Shown: positions 27,846 to 37,972 of the stretch, in pieces
Layout: each line of letters opens with the position of its first letter
How positions within the stretch are numbered: position 1 is the stretch's first letter
NCBI RefSeq assembly: GCF_000369005.1
Contig: NZ_KB849764.1
Span: 56,448 to 120,447 of the forward strand
Origin: Acinetobacter beijerinckii CIP 110307
GTDB lineage: Bacteria > Pseudomonadota > Gammaproteobacteria > Pseudomonadales > Moraxellaceae
Length of the DNA: 64,000 nucleotides
Direction of reading: 5' to 3'
The notes under the pieces: generated by a model
Databases searched by the model: none
The model's input: only the letters and a program-made list of their open reading frames with translations
What the model was told of the DNA's origin: nothing
Position numbers and translations under genes: made by a program

Positions 27846-28106
27846 ATGAATCCAAATCCAGTCATTCCGAACGAAGCCTTACAGGCATTAAGATCAGGTC
27901 AATTGATTGATGCAATAAAAATAACCCGCGAAAAGACAGGTTTAGGTTTGAAAGAATCAAAGGATTTAGTGGATCAGTATTTAAAAGAGCATCCGCAGGA
28001 GCAAGCGCATATTCAAGAGCAATTAGCTCAGCGAAGTCGTGGGGGTATTAAAATTATTGTATTGATGATGTTTATCTTGGCTATATTGATTTGGTATTTT
28101 ATTTAA
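27846..28106 (+). CDS. Small membrane protein with an L7/L12 C-terminal-like domain
   Basis: An 86-residue protein. Residues 10-45 (EALQALRSGQLIDAIKITRE, then TGLGLKESKDLVDQYL) match the C-terminal fold of ribosomal protein L7/L12, including the G-L-x-L-K-E/D-A/S-K-x-x-V pattern. A basic linker and one C-terminal membrane helix (IIVLMMFILAILIWYF) follow, so the domain is probably tail-anchored in the inner membrane facing the cytoplasm. The ATG at 27846 follows AAGGATG. No role is established. Confidence 0.65.
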   Translation: MNPNPVIPNEALQALRSGQLIDAIKITREKTGLGLKESKDLVDQYLKEHPQEQAHIQEQLAQRSRGGIKIIVLMMFILAILIWYFI

Positions 28107-28129
28107 TTACACAGCAACATTAAAACTTC

Positions 28130-28167
28130 ATCAATAACCGATTTGGCAGTGCAATTCGGTTATTGAT
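28130..28167. other. Inverted repeat between convergent genes (possible weak terminator)
   Basis: ATCAATAACCGA and TCGGTTATTGAT form a 12-bp stem with a 14-base loop. Neither side has a long T-run. Its place between convergent genes suggests transcription termination. Confidence 0.45.
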
Positions 28168-28187
28168 AAAAATTTATCTTTAATAGG

Positions 28188-28985
28188 TTAAATTTTTCTA
28201 TTCAAAGGGTGATGTATTGTTAGTTCACCACGCCAAAGTTTAATAAAATCATATTCATCAATATCATATAGTTCCATTAAAGCAATAATGACACTTACGA
28301 AAATCATTGCACCTTCTGAGTTTTTCTCAAAATTAAAGATTTTTCCGTTCAATTTACCTAAAATATCGTTGATTTCATGTTCCCGACCACGTCCATAACG
28401 ATCACGAGGATAAAGCTCCTCATTCAAAACGATTAAAGCAATTGCTTTTTCAGGAGCAGATAAATCAGTTTTATCTAAAGCCTCCTCAAAAGATTCATAG
28501 CCATGATCGAAGTAAAAAATCACGTCATCGGAGATAAAAGCATGTACAGTTTTAGCAGTTAAATCTGGAAATTGAGAAACTGCATCTTCTTCAATGTATG
28601 GACGAAATGATTCGGGAAAAATCACATTTGAATGGATACCTTTAAACAGAGGTGCAATTTCTGAAACTTTATAACCTGCGATACCACAACCCAAGGCGGT
28701 CAAAAAATATTTCATTTTAGGATGATTTTTTGCATAGATTTTAAAGTCATCTACGTAATGTTCAATTTGTGACAGTGGCATTTGTTGGATATGTTCATTT
28801 AGTGTAGGAATAGCAAAACTTTGTCCTGCCCAGCCACGACCAACACCTTTCACTGCTGCAAAATGAAGTGCCGCAACCCGCGCGGCGCCGCTGTCGTGTA
28901 TCCCTGCTAAATTACTACCAAAAACAAAGATCGTGTCTTCTGGCAGTTCCGTTACGATTGTTTCATCATGATATTGGTAAGCCAT
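28188..28985 (-). CDS. Two-domain protein with a phage-type macro-like N-terminal domain
   Basis: A 265-residue protein. The N-terminal half has IFVFGSNLAGIHDSGAARVA, GQSFAIPT and FLTALGCGIAGY, a pattern I associate with macro-domain-like proteins common in phages and some bacterial genomes; these folds often bind ADP-ribose-type ligands. The C-terminal half (about 145-265) is unfamiliar, acidic and helical, with EKAIALIVLNEELYPRDRYGRGREHEI. The ATG at 28985 is used; the frame extends upstream to a TTG at 29024. It may come from phage-related exchange, though the neighbours look chromosomal. Confidence 0.55.
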   Translation of the reverse strand: MAYQYHDETIVTELPEDTIFVFGSNLAGIHDSGAARVAALHFAAVKGVGRGWAGQSFAIPTLNEHIQQMPLSQIEHYVDDFKIYAKNHPKMKYFLTALGCGIAGYKVSEIAPLFKGIHSNVIFPESFRPYIEEDAVSQFPDLTAKTVHAFISDDVIFYFDHGYESFEEALDKTDLSAPEKAIALIVLNEELYPRDRYGRGREHEINDILGKLNGKIFNFEKNSEGAMIFVSVIIALMELYDIDEYDFIKLWRGELTIHHPLNRKI

Positions 28986-29139
28986 ATTTTTATCATTCAA
29001 GTGCAGGTTAATCCCATGTTGCAATTGATTGAATGAGGGGTCAATAGTCGTTTATGTTTTTCTTTTAGATTTTTACTATGGGTGTACAAGAAAGTTGATC
29101 ATCATGAGATTTTTCAATTATAAAATTGAAAGACACACA

Positions 29140-30291
29140 TTAAATAGCTATATCAAAAGAAATCTGATTACGACCATTGGTCTTTGCTTGATAGAGTAAA
29201 TCATCGGCGCGTTGTAAAGCTTGTTCTAAGTCTTGATAATTCTTTATTTGGGTCAGACCATAGCTTGCTGTCATTTTAATATTATGTTTAGTAAAAGTTG
29301 TTTGTTCAAATAATAGTTTAAATCGCTGTGTGCGGACTAAGGCATGCGAAGCATCTTTGGCAGGGATAAGGCAAATAAATTCTTCTCCGCCAAAACGAGC
29401 AATCAGATCATTTGGGTGTTTGTGTTGAAGCATAATTTGGCTTATGCCTTGTAGAATCTGATCACCTACATAATGTCCCCATGTGTCATTCACCGATTTA
29501 AAGTGATCAATATCCAAGCAAACTAAAAAATAAGATTGATTTGAAAATGTTAAATTATGACTTTTTTCAAAAAAACCTCGTCGATTTAATAAGTGCGTCA
29601 ATGGATCATGTAGGCGCTCATTATTTAAGTGTTGAATAAGATTTTTAATCACGCAGCCACTAATCACTATGGCGAATAAAATATTCAAAATGATATTAAC
29701 GGACATTCCTAACAACCACCAAGTTGAAGTGGTGAGCGTAAAATGATTCTGATCAATCTTATCTAAAAAACCAAAGTTTATTCCTGCTCGAACAAATGAA
29801 TATCCAACATTCGCTAAGTAAAAAATTAAAACCCAACGATCAAATGATTGACTTGTCGGTAGTTGTCTAACTAACGCAGGGATGATGATCAAACCGATTA
29901 AACCTAATGAAATATTCAGAATAATCAGGCGTAACCATATTTGAGGTTCGATATAAGAGAAATAAACTAATGCAAATAAGGTGGATGATGTGATGAATAG
30001 CGCTAAGAGATGATTAAATGATTGATTGAGTTTAAGGCTAATTGCATAAGCGCCAAACCAACTGCCTAATAAGTATAATACTCCCGTGAAGGGTGCTGCT
30101 AAGGTTAGCTGTGCATTTGACATCAGACATTGTGCAAATAACGCAACCGAGGGAATAGCATAGGCAAGCCCAATCCATAATAGGAATACTTCGGACTTAA
30201 AAATCAAACGACATAAAGTAAATGCCAAACCTATGAAAATCAGGCAGCTAGGAACAATTAATATAAAATATTGTGCATTTAATGAATTCAC
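29140..30291 (-). CDS. Membrane-bound diguanylate cyclase (GGDEF domain)
   Basis: A 383-residue protein. About seven membrane helices occupy residues 1-215, followed by a GGDEF domain with the active-site motif GGEEF in ARFGGEEFICL, LDIDHFKSVNDTWGH for Mg-GTP binding, and LTHLLNRRGFF. It should make cyclic di-GMP. No RxxD inhibitory site is obvious just before GGEEF. The start is a GTG. It is a single gene, divergent from uvrB. Confidence 0.9.
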   Translation of the reverse strand: MNSLNAQYFILIVPSCLIFIGLAFTLCRLIFKSEVFLLWIGLAYAIPSVALFAQCLMSNAQLTLAAPFTGVLYLLGSWFGAYAISLKLNQSFNHLLALFITSSTLFALVYFSYIEPQIWLRLIILNISLGLIGLIIIPALVRQLPTSQSFDRWVLIFYLANVGYSFVRAGINFGFLDKIDQNHFTLTTSTWWLLGMSVNIILNILFAIVISGCVIKNLIQHLNNERLHDPLTHLLNRRGFFEKSHNLTFSNQSYFLVCLDIDHFKSVNDTWGHYVGDQILQGISQIMLQHKHPNDLIARFGGEEFICLIPAKDASHALVRTQRFKLLFEQTTFTKHNIKMTASYGLTQIKNYQDLEQALQRADDLLYQAKTNGRNQISFDIAI

Positions 30292-30550
30292 AGCTATTTT
30301 TCTAAATTCTTGATATTTTTGAAAGTCGTAGAGTAATGCGCTTTGACATGTAAATTCAATAATATTGGTCTAAAATATGAGAAAAAGACAAAATATAGTG
30401 AATATTTAACCGAAATATTTCATGTGAACTAAGCACTAAATGTTTTAATACTAGGTTTAAAAGCTAATATTTAGCTAGTGAACAGAAAACCAATTGCAAA
30501 TTAAGTCTGTTGACTCCATTAATAAGATACATTTTTAGAAGGGTAGTCTT

Positions 30551-32575
30551 GTGAGCGAAAACCAACCTTTTGAGTTAGTCACCCACTATGAACCAGCAGG
30601 GGATCAACCACAGGCAATTGAAAAACTTGTCAGTGGCATCGAGCATGGTTTTCGTAATCAATTATTGTTGGGTGTAACGGGTTCAGGTAAGACCTACACG
30701 ATGGCAAATGTAATTGTTCAAACTCAGCGTCCAACCATTGTCATGGCGCACAACAAAACTCTTGCTGCACAGCTTTATGGCGAGTTCAAAGCGTTTTTTC
30801 CGAACAATGCAGTTGAGTATTTCGTCAGTTATTATGATTATTATCAGCCAGAGGCTTACGTACCGTCTTCAGATACTTTTATTGAAAAAGATTCGGCGAT
30901 TAATGATCACATCGATCAGATGCGTCTATCAGCTACACGCGCATTATTAGAACGTCGTGATGCGATCATTGTTGCATCCGTTTCAGCGATTTATGGTTTG
31001 GGTGATCCCAACGCATATATGCAAATGTTATTGCATATTGTGCAAGGTGATCGCGTTAGCCGTGATGACATTATTCGTCGTTTGGTTGAAATGCAATATA
31101 CCCGTAATGAATTGGAGTTCTTACGCGGTACATATCGTATTCGTGGTGAAATCATTGATATTTTTCCAGCGGAATCCGATCAAGATGCGATTCGGATTGA
31201 ACTATTTGATGATGAAGTGGATTCAATTCGTTGGTTTGATCCTTTGACTGGAAAGTTGGTACGTAAAGTACCTCGTGTAACGATTTATCCGAAAAGTCAT
31301 TACGTGACGCCTAAAGATCATTTAACTCGTGCAATTGATACCATTAAAGATGAGTTGAAAGAGCAACTTACATTCTTCAAAGAACATGACAAATTATTGG
31401 AAGCTCAACGTATCGAGCAGCGTACGCGTTATGATTTGGAGATGATGCAACAGCTCGGTTATACCAATGGTATTGAAAACTATTCGCGCCATCTATCGGG
31501 TCGTACAGCAGGTGAAGCTCCCCCGACTTTGTTTGATTATATTCCCGAAGATGCATTATTAATTATTGATGAATCGCATGTGACTGTACCGCAAATTGGG
31601 GCGATGTATAAAGGCGACCGTTCGCGCAAAGAAAATTTGGTGAATTATGGTTTCCGTTTACCAAGTGCTTTAGATAATCGTCCGATGAAATTTGAGGAGT
31701 GGGAGCGTATTGTTCCAACTACCGTTTTTGTCAGTGCGACACCAGCAAATTATGAACTGGAAAAATCAGAACAGATTGTTGAACAAGTAGTTCGACCTAC
31801 GGGTTTGATCGATCCTGAAATTGAAGTACGTCCAGTATTAACACAAGTAGACGATGTATTATCCGAAATAAATATCCGTAAACAACTGAATGAGCGTGTA
31901 CTGGTCACGACTTTAACGAAACGTATGGCGGAAGATCTGACCTCATATTTAAAAGAATATGGTGTTAAAGTCGCTTACCTACATTCAGATATTGATACTG
32001 TAGAACGCGTGAAGATCATCCATGAGCTACGTACAGGCGTACATGATGTTTTGGTCGGTATTAACTTGTTACGAGAAGGTTTAGACATGCCAGAAGTTTC
32101 TTTAGTGGCAATTTTAGATGCTGATAAAGAAGGTTTCTTGCGTTCAGAACGTTCGTTGATTCAAACCATTGGTCGTGCTGCGCGTAATGTCAAAGGTCGA
32201 GCTATTTTATATGCCGATCGTATTACCGATTCGATGCGTAAAGCGATGGATGAAACAGAGCGTCGTCGTAATAAACAAATTGAATTTAACCTTGAACATG
32301 GAATTACGCCGCGTAGCGCGGTTCGTCAAGTGATCAAAGAAATTGATTCAGGTGAAGTATTGTCTGATGATGAAATCGATGAAAAGGTGCTAGATCAAGC
32401 AAAAGCGATGAGTGCAGATGAGCAACACCTTTTGTCTGATCCAAAGCTATTTGCTAAACATATTACTAAGCTTGAAAAAGAAATGTTGAAAGCTTCAAAA
32501 GAGCTACAGTTTGAACAGGCTGCAAGATTACGTGATGAGATTGTGCGTATGAAAGCCTATATGTTGCAATCTTGA
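30551..32575 (+). CDS. uvrB: Excinuclease ABC subunit B
   Basis: A 674-residue DNA repair helicase-like ATPase that loads onto damage with UvrA and recruits UvrC. Walker A is [10 protein letters not shown], the beta-hairpin region is [12 protein letters not shown], and helicase motifs follow ([41 protein letters not shown]). A C-terminal UVR motif ([14 protein letters not shown]) binds UvrC. It starts at a GTG with GAAGGG seven bases before it. Length matches the family. Confidence 0.97.
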   Translation: MSENQPFELVTHYEPAGDQPQAIEKLVSGIEHGFRNQLLLGVTGSGKTYTMANVIVQTQRPTIVMAHNKTLAAQLYGEFKAFFPNNAVEYFVSYYDYYQPEAYVPSSDTFIEKDSAINDHIDQMRLSATRALLERRDAIIVASVSAIYGLGDPNAYMQMLLHIVQGDRVSRDDIIRRLVEMQYTRNELEFLRGTYRIRGEIIDIFPAESDQDAIRIELFDDEVDSIRWFDPLTGKLVRKVPRVTIYPKSHYVTPKDHLTRAIDTIKDELKEQLTFFKEHDKLLEAQRIEQRTRYDLEMMQQLGYTNGIENYSRHLSGRTAGEAPPTLFDYIPEDALLIIDESHVTVPQIGAMYKGDRSRKENLVNYGFRLPSALDNRPMKFEEWERIVPTTVFVSATPANYELEKSEQIVEQVVRPTGLIDPEIEVRPVLTQVDDVLSEINIRKQLNERVLVTTLTKRMAEDLTSYLKEYGVKVAYLHSDIDTVERVKIIHELRTGVHDVLVGINLLREGLDMPEVSLVAILDADKEGFLRSERSLIQTIGRAARNVKGRAILYADRITDSMRKAMDETERRRNKQIEFNLEHGITPRSAVRQVIKEIDSGEVLSDDEIDEKVLDQAKAMSADEQHLLSDPKLFAKHITKLEKEMLKASKELQFEQAARLRDEIVRMKAYMLQS

Positions 32576-32695
32576 ATCAAATGAGAAATCTTTAAGGGCG
32601 ATACATATCGCAACAGTTTTTGTTTATAAATTGGGCTATTTTATTAAGCTAACTATATGACTATTTATAACAAATTTCTGCTTTGAGGATTTCTC

Positions 32696-33280
32696 ATGCC
32701 ATTTATTAAAAACTTCCCAAAAGCAAGTTGGCGTTTAGCAAAGATAGCAGTCGGTGGTGTGGTTCTGACTGGTTTAGCTGCGGGAACAATTGCTTATGCG
32801 CAATCCAAGCCATTAGCTACTGTTGAAAAAGTGGAGTTAGATAAATATTTAGGTGTGTGGTATGAAGCTGCTCGGAAACCAATGTATTTTGAGCGAAAGT
32901 GCGCCTATAACATCTCAGCAACCTACACACTTAATGAAAACGGAAATATTGTTGTAGACAATAAATGCTACGATTCCGAAGGCAATTTACAGCAAAGTAT
33001 GGGGGAGGCATTTGTTGTAAATGCACCATTTAATACGAAATTGAATGTCAGCTTCTTACCCGAAAGTATTCGTTGGATTCCAGTAGGTCGTGGTGATTAC
33101 TGGATACTGAAGTTAGATGAAGACTATCAAACTGTCTTAGTCGGCGAGCCTCGTCGAAAATATTTATGGATACTTTCAAGAGTTCCCAACCCTAAGAAAG
33201 AAGTGATTATCGAATATTTAAATTACGCGAAGTCGCTTGGATATGATATTAGTGACGTAATTTATCCTGAACATCGTTAA
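32696..33280 (+). CDS. Lipocalin family protein (Blc-like)
   Basis: A 194-residue protein with an N-terminal hydrophobic segment (VVLTGLAAGTIAYA) that is either a signal or an anchor, then a lipocalin barrel. The GxW motif is YLGVWYEAAR; WILSRVPNP near the C terminus is the other conserved block. No lipobox is present, unlike E. coli Blc, which is a lipoprotein. Lipocalins bind lysophospholipids or other lipids. The ATG follows GAGG, and a terminator follows the gene. Confidence 0.8.
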   Translation: MPFIKNFPKASWRLAKIAVGGVVLTGLAAGTIAYAQSKPLATVEKVELDKYLGVWYEAARKPMYFERKCAYNISATYTLNENGNIVVDNKCYDSEGNLQQSMGEAFVVNAPFNTKLNVSFLPESIRWIPVGRGDYWILKLDEDYQTVLVGEPRRKYLWILSRVPNPKKEVIIEYLNYAKSLGYDISDVIYPEHR

Positions 33281-33297
33281 ACTATATATACTTGTTG

Positions 33298-33323
33298 AAA
33301 ACCATGCTTGCATGGTTTTTTTA
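33298..33323 (+). terminator. Intrinsic terminator of the lipocalin gene
   Basis: AAACCATG and CATGGTTT with a 4-base loop, then a run of T residues. Confidence 0.82.
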
Positions 33324-33384
33324 TTTTTATATAGTGGATAATTCAAGTATTTGTGAAGTGTCTCATCAAATCTCGAGGTTCAAA

Positions 33385-34320
33385 ATGTTTAAAGGTATTG
33401 CTTATTCAGTTTTGGCCTCTGTAACCTTTGGGGTACTTTATTTTTATACTCAATTGCTTGGCGAGTTAGATAGTGAGCAAACTTTTGGTTGGAGGATTAT
33501 CGCCACATTGCCGTTTTTAACGCTCTTTATGTGGATTAGTGGTGATTTGGTTCATATCAAGACTATATTGAAAAGAATCATCGAGAAACCAAGTTTGTTA
33601 TTTCTTCTATTTACGACCTCTGTACTCACATCTGCACAGTTATGGTTGTTCTTGTGGGGGCCGATGCATGGTCGTGGTTTGCAAGTCTCGTTGGGTTATT
33701 TCCTTTTACCTTTAATTCTAGTTCTTGCGGGAAGTTTTTTATATGGAGAAAAGCTTTCTAAGTTTCAGTATGTCGCCGTATTTTTAGCTGTATTTGGCGT
33801 AGGGCATGAGATTTGGCGTTTGGGGAGCATTGCTTGGGAAACTGCTTTTGTAGCCATTGGTTATGCAGCCTATTTTATTTTGAGGAAAAAAATACAAACA
33901 GATAATTTGGGTGGTTTTTGTTGGGATTTAATACTGATTCTTCCCATCGCTATTTTCTTATTACAAAGTGGTGATACGTCTTATTTAAAATTTTTAGATC
34001 ATCCGAGTTTAGTTTGGGTGGTTATTGGACTTGGGTTGTTAAGTGCAATTGGTCTTGGAAGTTATATTTTAGCAAGTCGCTATTTACCTCTGATTATTTT
34101 TGGCTTGCTCGGATATTTAGAGCCTGTATTGTTGGCTTTGGCTTCGTTATTACTAGGCGAGAAAATCGGTGCTGAAGAATGGTTAACCTATATTCCTATT
34201 TGGTTAGCAGTATTGGTTTTAGTCATTGAGGGCACACTCCATCTATTACAGCAAAAAAGACGTAAACAGCATTTAGAACTTAATGTGGAGAAGTATGTGA
34301 AGCGATTAGGTGACGATTAA
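33385..34320 (+). CDS. EamA/RarD-type permease
   Basis: A 311-residue inner-membrane protein with about ten membrane helices, similar to RarD (FGWRIIATLP, LQVSLGYFLLPLILVLAGSFLYGE, GYLEPVLLALASLLLGE). RarD-type carriers are drug/metabolite transporters whose substrates are mostly unknown. The frame is open from 33292, through the preceding terminator, so the ATG at 33385 is taken: it has TCGAGG at good spacing and starts the first helix. Confidence 0.83.
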   Translation: MFKGIAYSVLASVTFGVLYFYTQLLGELDSEQTFGWRIIATLPFLTLFMWISGDLVHIKTILKRIIEKPSLLFLLFTTSVLTSAQLWLFLWGPMHGRGLQVSLGYFLLPLILVLAGSFLYGEKLSKFQYVAVFLAVFGVGHEIWRLGSIAWETAFVAIGYAAYFILRKKIQTDNLGGFCWDLILILPIAIFLLQSGDTSYLKFLDHPSLVWVVIGLGLLSAIGLGSYILASRYLPLIIFGLLGYLEPVLLALASLLLGEKIGAEEWLTYIPIWLAVLVLVIEGTLHLLQQKRRKQHLELNVEKYVKRLGDD

Positions 34321-34853
34321 ATTTTGAGTAAAGGTGATTTTTTCCTATCCTACATGAATTAAATGCCCTTGAATTTGGCGTAGAGGTAATAGCTTAGATT
34401 GATCAGTAAAAACATAAGAATGCGACCATAATCTTTAGGAAAGCACCCAACCTCACTGTTGCAAGTAAAAAGGGATCACCAAGCTAACAAAGAGGGAAAT
34501 AGACGATATTTGTTAATACCAATCCTATGATTCCAACGAAACCTATAGAAACTTCACAAGCCAATGGAATGCTGATTAGTAAAAGCCACACTTTAAAATT
34601 CATGATTATGCTTCTGGTGTTGTTCAGTTCAATGAGAGCTATTCTGAGTATTTAAAAAATTACACATGATGAAAAAAGAAATTTACCCAAAATCACAAAA
34701 ATAATTATAGGTATTTTATGAATTTATAGTCAATTAGGACAAAATCTTAGCCCGTTTGACAGCTTTTGATTCAATCTTGATGATAATTCCATTACAATTA
34801 TGGCGTTTTAAAAATTCACGCCCAGTATAGATATTAAATTTGAGGACGTAACT
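34321..34853. other. Gene-poor interval holding a decayed gene and the GAPDH promoter region
   Basis: This 533-base interval carries a broken minus-strand gene (34359-34603, listed separately) and about 250 bases upstream of GAPDH. A TTGACA at 34756 and TGATAA at 34781 might be promoter parts, but the 19-base spacing is long; TTCAAT/TACAAT (34770, 34793) is an alternative. No other coding signal was seen. Confidence 0.45.
34359..34603 (-). pseudogene. Decayed small membrane protein gene
   Basis: On the minus strand an ATG at 34603 opens 38 codons beginning MNFKVWLLLISIPLACEVSI, hydrophobic throughout, before a TAG. In another frame, about 38 codons after a TGA, the sequence reads on to VGCFPKDYGRILMFLLINLS and ends YAKFKGI at a TAA. 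Together they look like the two halves of a two-helix membrane protein of roughly 80 residues joined by a frameshift. The parent family is not known to me. Confidence 0.45.
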
Positions 34854-36311
34854 GTGAGCAAAGACACTATCGTTGCCCTACACGCAGAACATCAAGGCCG
34901 TTGGAAAAACCGTGAAGAAATCGCGGAACGTATGATCGCTTTGATTGGTCAATTATACCGTGAGAAAAATATTGTTGTTTCTGTTTACGGTCGTTCTTTA
35001 ATAAACCGTTCAGTAATCCAGATTTTAAAATCACATCGCCGTACACGCATGCTTGACGTGGAACTTTCAGTTGTTCATACCTTCCCAATTTTGGAAGCAT
35101 TGATGAAAGTTGAAAACATCGGTTCTGCTGAAGTTGATATTGGTAAGCTTGCTGTTGAATATAAAAATCAAGGTGGTGATGTAGACGCTTTTGTTGCAAA
35201 AGCAGTGGAATCAATCGAAGGTAAAGCGAAAACTGAGCAACCAAAAGATGTTGTTCTTTACGGTTTTGGTCGTATCGGTCGTATCTTAGCGCGTTTAATC
35301 ATTAGCCAATCTGGTTTAGGTCGTGGTTTAAGCCTTAAAGCAATTGTCGTTCGTAAATCATCTGATGGTGATTTAGCGAAACGTGCTTCATTATTACGTC
35401 GTGACTCTATTCACGGTACTTTTGATGGTACGATTTCTGTTGATGAAGAAAACGAAGCAATCATTGCAAATGGTCAATTCATCAAAGTAATCTATGCTTC
35501 AAGCCCAAGCGAAGTAGATTACACCGCTTACGGTATTGAAAATGCGCTTTTGATCGACAATACAGGTAAATGGCGTGATGCTGAAGGTTTAAGCCAACAC
35601 TTGAAATGTGCAGGCGTTGCACGTGTGGTATTGACTGCACCAAGTAAAGGTGAGATGAAAAACGTTGTATTTGGTGTGAACAACACTGATATCTTAGATG
35701 AAGACAAAATCATCTCTGCTGCAAGCTGTACAACCAATGCAATTACACCTGTATTAAAAGTTTTAGACGACAAATACAAAGTATTAAATGGTCATGTTGA
35801 AACTGTTCACTCGTTCACTAATGACCAAAACCTTATTGATAATTACCACAAAGCAGATCGTCGTGGTCGTGCGGCAACATTGAACATGGTAATTACAGAA
35901 ACTGGTGCTGCTAAAGCGGTTGCTAAAGCATTACCAGGCCTTAAAGGTAAATTGACAGGTAACTCTGTACGTGTTCCTACACCAAACGTTTCGCTTGCAA
36001 TCTTGAACTTAAACTTAGAGAAAGAAGTTGATCGTGAAGAAGTGAATGAATACATTCGCCAAATCTCAATCAATTCTAGCTTGCAAGGTCAGATTGGTTA
36101 CACCAATTCCACTGAAGTTGTATCAAGTGACTTTATTGGTTCACGTACTGCGGGTGTGTTTGATGCGCAAGCGACAATCACTTCTGGTACACGTTTAACA
36201 GCTTATGTTTGGTACGATAATGAAGTAGGCTATAGCTGCCAAGTATTACGTATCGCTGAACAAATGTGTGGCGTAAGCTATACAAAAATTCCTGCTGAAA
36301 CAAATGCATAA
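34854..36311 (+). CDS. Glyceraldehyde-3-phosphate dehydrogenase, long form
   Basis: A 485-residue NAD(P)-dependent enzyme interconverting glyceraldehyde 3-phosphate and 1,3-bisphosphoglycerate. The usual domain starts near residue 130 (LYGFGRIGRILARL); the active-site segment is SAASCTTNAITP with C292, and the end has YVWYDNEVGYSCQV. About 125 extra N-terminal residues place it in the long class known from Pseudomonas and Acinetobacter, often linked to gluconeogenesis. It begins at a GTG with TGAGG eight bases upstream. Confidence 0.93.
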   Translation: MSKDTIVALHAEHQGRWKNREEIAERMIALIGQLYREKNIVVSVYGRSLINRSVIQILKSHRRTRMLDVELSVVHTFPILEALMKVENIGSAEVDIGKLAVEYKNQGGDVDAFVAKAVESIEGKAKTEQPKDVVLYGFGRIGRILARLIISQSGLGRGLSLKAIVVRKSSDGDLAKRASLLRRDSIHGTFDGTISVDEENEAIIANGQFIKVIYASSPSEVDYTAYGIENALLIDNTGKWRDAEGLSQHLKCAGVARVVLTAPSKGEMKNVVFGVNNTDILDEDKIISAASCTTNAITPVLKVLDDKYKVLNGHVETVHSFTNDQNLIDNYHKADRRGRAATLNMVITETGAAKAVAKALPGLKGKLTGNSVRVPTPNVSLAILNLNLEKEVDREEVNEYIRQISINSSLQGQIGYTNSTEVVSSDFIGSRTAGVFDAQATITSGTRLTAYVWYDNEVGYSCQVLRIAEQMCGVSYTKIPAETNA

Positions 36312-36355
36312 GTTTTAAGATGCGTTTTTTTTCTAAAGAATGAACGCTTCAAATT

Positions 36356-36388
36356 AAAAACGCCTAATTGTATTAGGCGTTTTTTTTT
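36356..36388 (+). terminator. Intrinsic terminator of the GAPDH gene
   Basis: AAAACGCCTAAT and ATTAGGCGTTTT with a 3-base loop, followed by T8. Confidence 0.9.
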
Positions 36389-36513
36389 CATATCGAATAA
36401 ATAGATTGTAATGCTAAATATCGTTGATCAGATGATATTTCATTTTTTATCAAATACTTATTAGAAAAATATAATATTCAATAAAATTAAAAGATTAAAT
36501 ATTAAATTATCTT

Positions 36514-37842
36514 TTAAGATTCTGAGGGTGGAGGTGAGTCATTTTCAAGATTTGGCATAATTTGAGTGACGAGTAGCTGGTCAATTTTATAATGATCAAT
36601 ATCTACCACTTCAAACTTAAATCCTGCGTATTCAACTGCATCGGCAGGGCGAGGGATTTTGCGTAGACGATACATGATGAAACCCGCGATTGTTTCATAA
36701 TTTTCATTTTCTGGAAATTCTTCAATTTCTAAGACATGTTTTACGTCTTCAATTGGTGTACTTCCATCAATGAGCCAAGAATGATTATCACGTTTAATGA
36801 TTTGTAGGTCTTCTTCCATTGGCGTGACCCAATCACCCATCACCGTAATCATAATATCGCTTAAGGTAATCACTCCAACAACTAAAGCATATTCGTTAAT
36901 AACGACTGCAAACTTTTCTTTGGTAGAGCGAAAACGATCAAGTACTTCGGATAAAGTTAAGGTGTCAGGAATGATTAAGACGGTACGGATTGTAGATTCA
37001 TTGAGTTGAAGCAGGGATTGATTATTTAAAATTCGAACCAAGATATCTTTGGTATCGACATAACCAATCACTTGATCAATATGTTCATTACATACTAAAA
37101 ATTTTGAATAAGGATATTCAGCGAGTTTTTGGCGAATACTACTTTCATTTTCTTTAAGTGTAAAATAAACCACATTTTCACGCGTGGTCATGCTTGATGG
37201 AACTGTTCTTTCTTCAAGTTCAAAAACGTTTTCAATGAAGTGGTGTTCTTGTTTTTGCAAAACACCCGCTTGAGCACCTGCATCCATTACCGCTGAAATA
37301 TCATCAAAGGTGATGTTGTCATCACGAATTGTATTTACTTTAAATAAGCGAAATAACAAGTTTGCAATAGCATTAATTCCCCAAGCCAAAGGTTTACAAA
37401 CCTTTATAAAAACTTGGATGGGATCAATAACACTAATTGCAATTTTTTCCGGAGCGATCATTGCCAAGCGTTTTGGCATCAAATCAGCAAATAAAATGAA
37501 TAGTGACGTGACCATAGTAAAGGACAGTGCAAAACCAATGGTTTCTAACCAAGGACCAGCATAAAAACCTTTGATCATTTCTACAAAAAATGGACGAAAA
37601 GCGGCTTCACCTAAAATACCGCCAAGAATCGCAACAGCATTTAAGCCAATTTGTGAAGCTGCAAAGAAGTCAGCAGATTGTTCTTGAAGATCTAAAACTT
37701 TTTGGGCACGTATTTCACCAGACTCGGCTAAGATTTTTAATTTAACTTTCCGAGCGCCTGCCAGTGCAATTTCTGTAAGTGATAAAAAGCCTGCCGCTGA
37801 AATAAGCAGCATAATAATAATAATATTTTGAAAGAGACTCAC
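36514..37842 (-). CDS. CNNM/CBS-domain membrane protein (hemolysin C/CorC family)
   Basis: A 442-residue inner-membrane protein. The N-terminal CNNM domain (about 1-200) has several helices and AGARKVKLKILAESGE. Two CBS domains follow (about 215-340; FRSTKEKFAVVINEYALVVGVITLSDIM), then a C-terminal transporter-associated domain (FPENENYETIAGFIMYRL). Relatives include YfjD and CorB/CorC-like proteins tied to Mg/Co transport or polyamine export; the substrate is not shown here. It starts at a GTG preceded by AGGTG. Confidence 0.85.
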   Translation of the reverse strand: MSLFQNIIIIMLLISAAGFLSLTEIALAGARKVKLKILAESGEIRAQKVLDLQEQSADFFAASQIGLNAVAILGGILGEAAFRPFFVEMIKGFYAGPWLETIGFALSFTMVTSLFILFADLMPKRLAMIAPEKIAISVIDPIQVFIKVCKPLAWGINAIANLLFRLFKVNTIRDDNITFDDISAVMDAGAQAGVLQKQEHHFIENVFELEERTVPSSMTTRENVVYFTLKENESSIRQKLAEYPYSKFLVCNEHIDQVIGYVDTKDILVRILNNQSLLQLNESTIRTVLIIPDTLTLSEVLDRFRSTKEKFAVVINEYALVVGVITLSDIMITVMGDWVTPMEEDLQIIKRDNHSWLIDGSTPIEDVKHVLEIEEFPENENYETIAGFIMYRLRKIPRPADAVEYAGFKFEVVDIDHYKIDQLLVTQIMPNLENDSPPPSES

Positions 37843-37972
37843 ACATCACCTGTGGTACATCATTTATTATGAATATGTTGTAACACAAAAAAAAGAATGA
37901 GGTAATTGGGTATTACCTCAGAATAACAATTTTGCTTATGAAACAAGCATATCCGAAAGGGTTTTGGTAGAT

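Noticed and set aside
36301..36355. TGCGTTTTTTTTC tract as a separate GAPDH terminator
   Set aside because: It has a T-run but the pairing with the following GAACGC segment is poor; the strong hairpin at 36356 explains termination.
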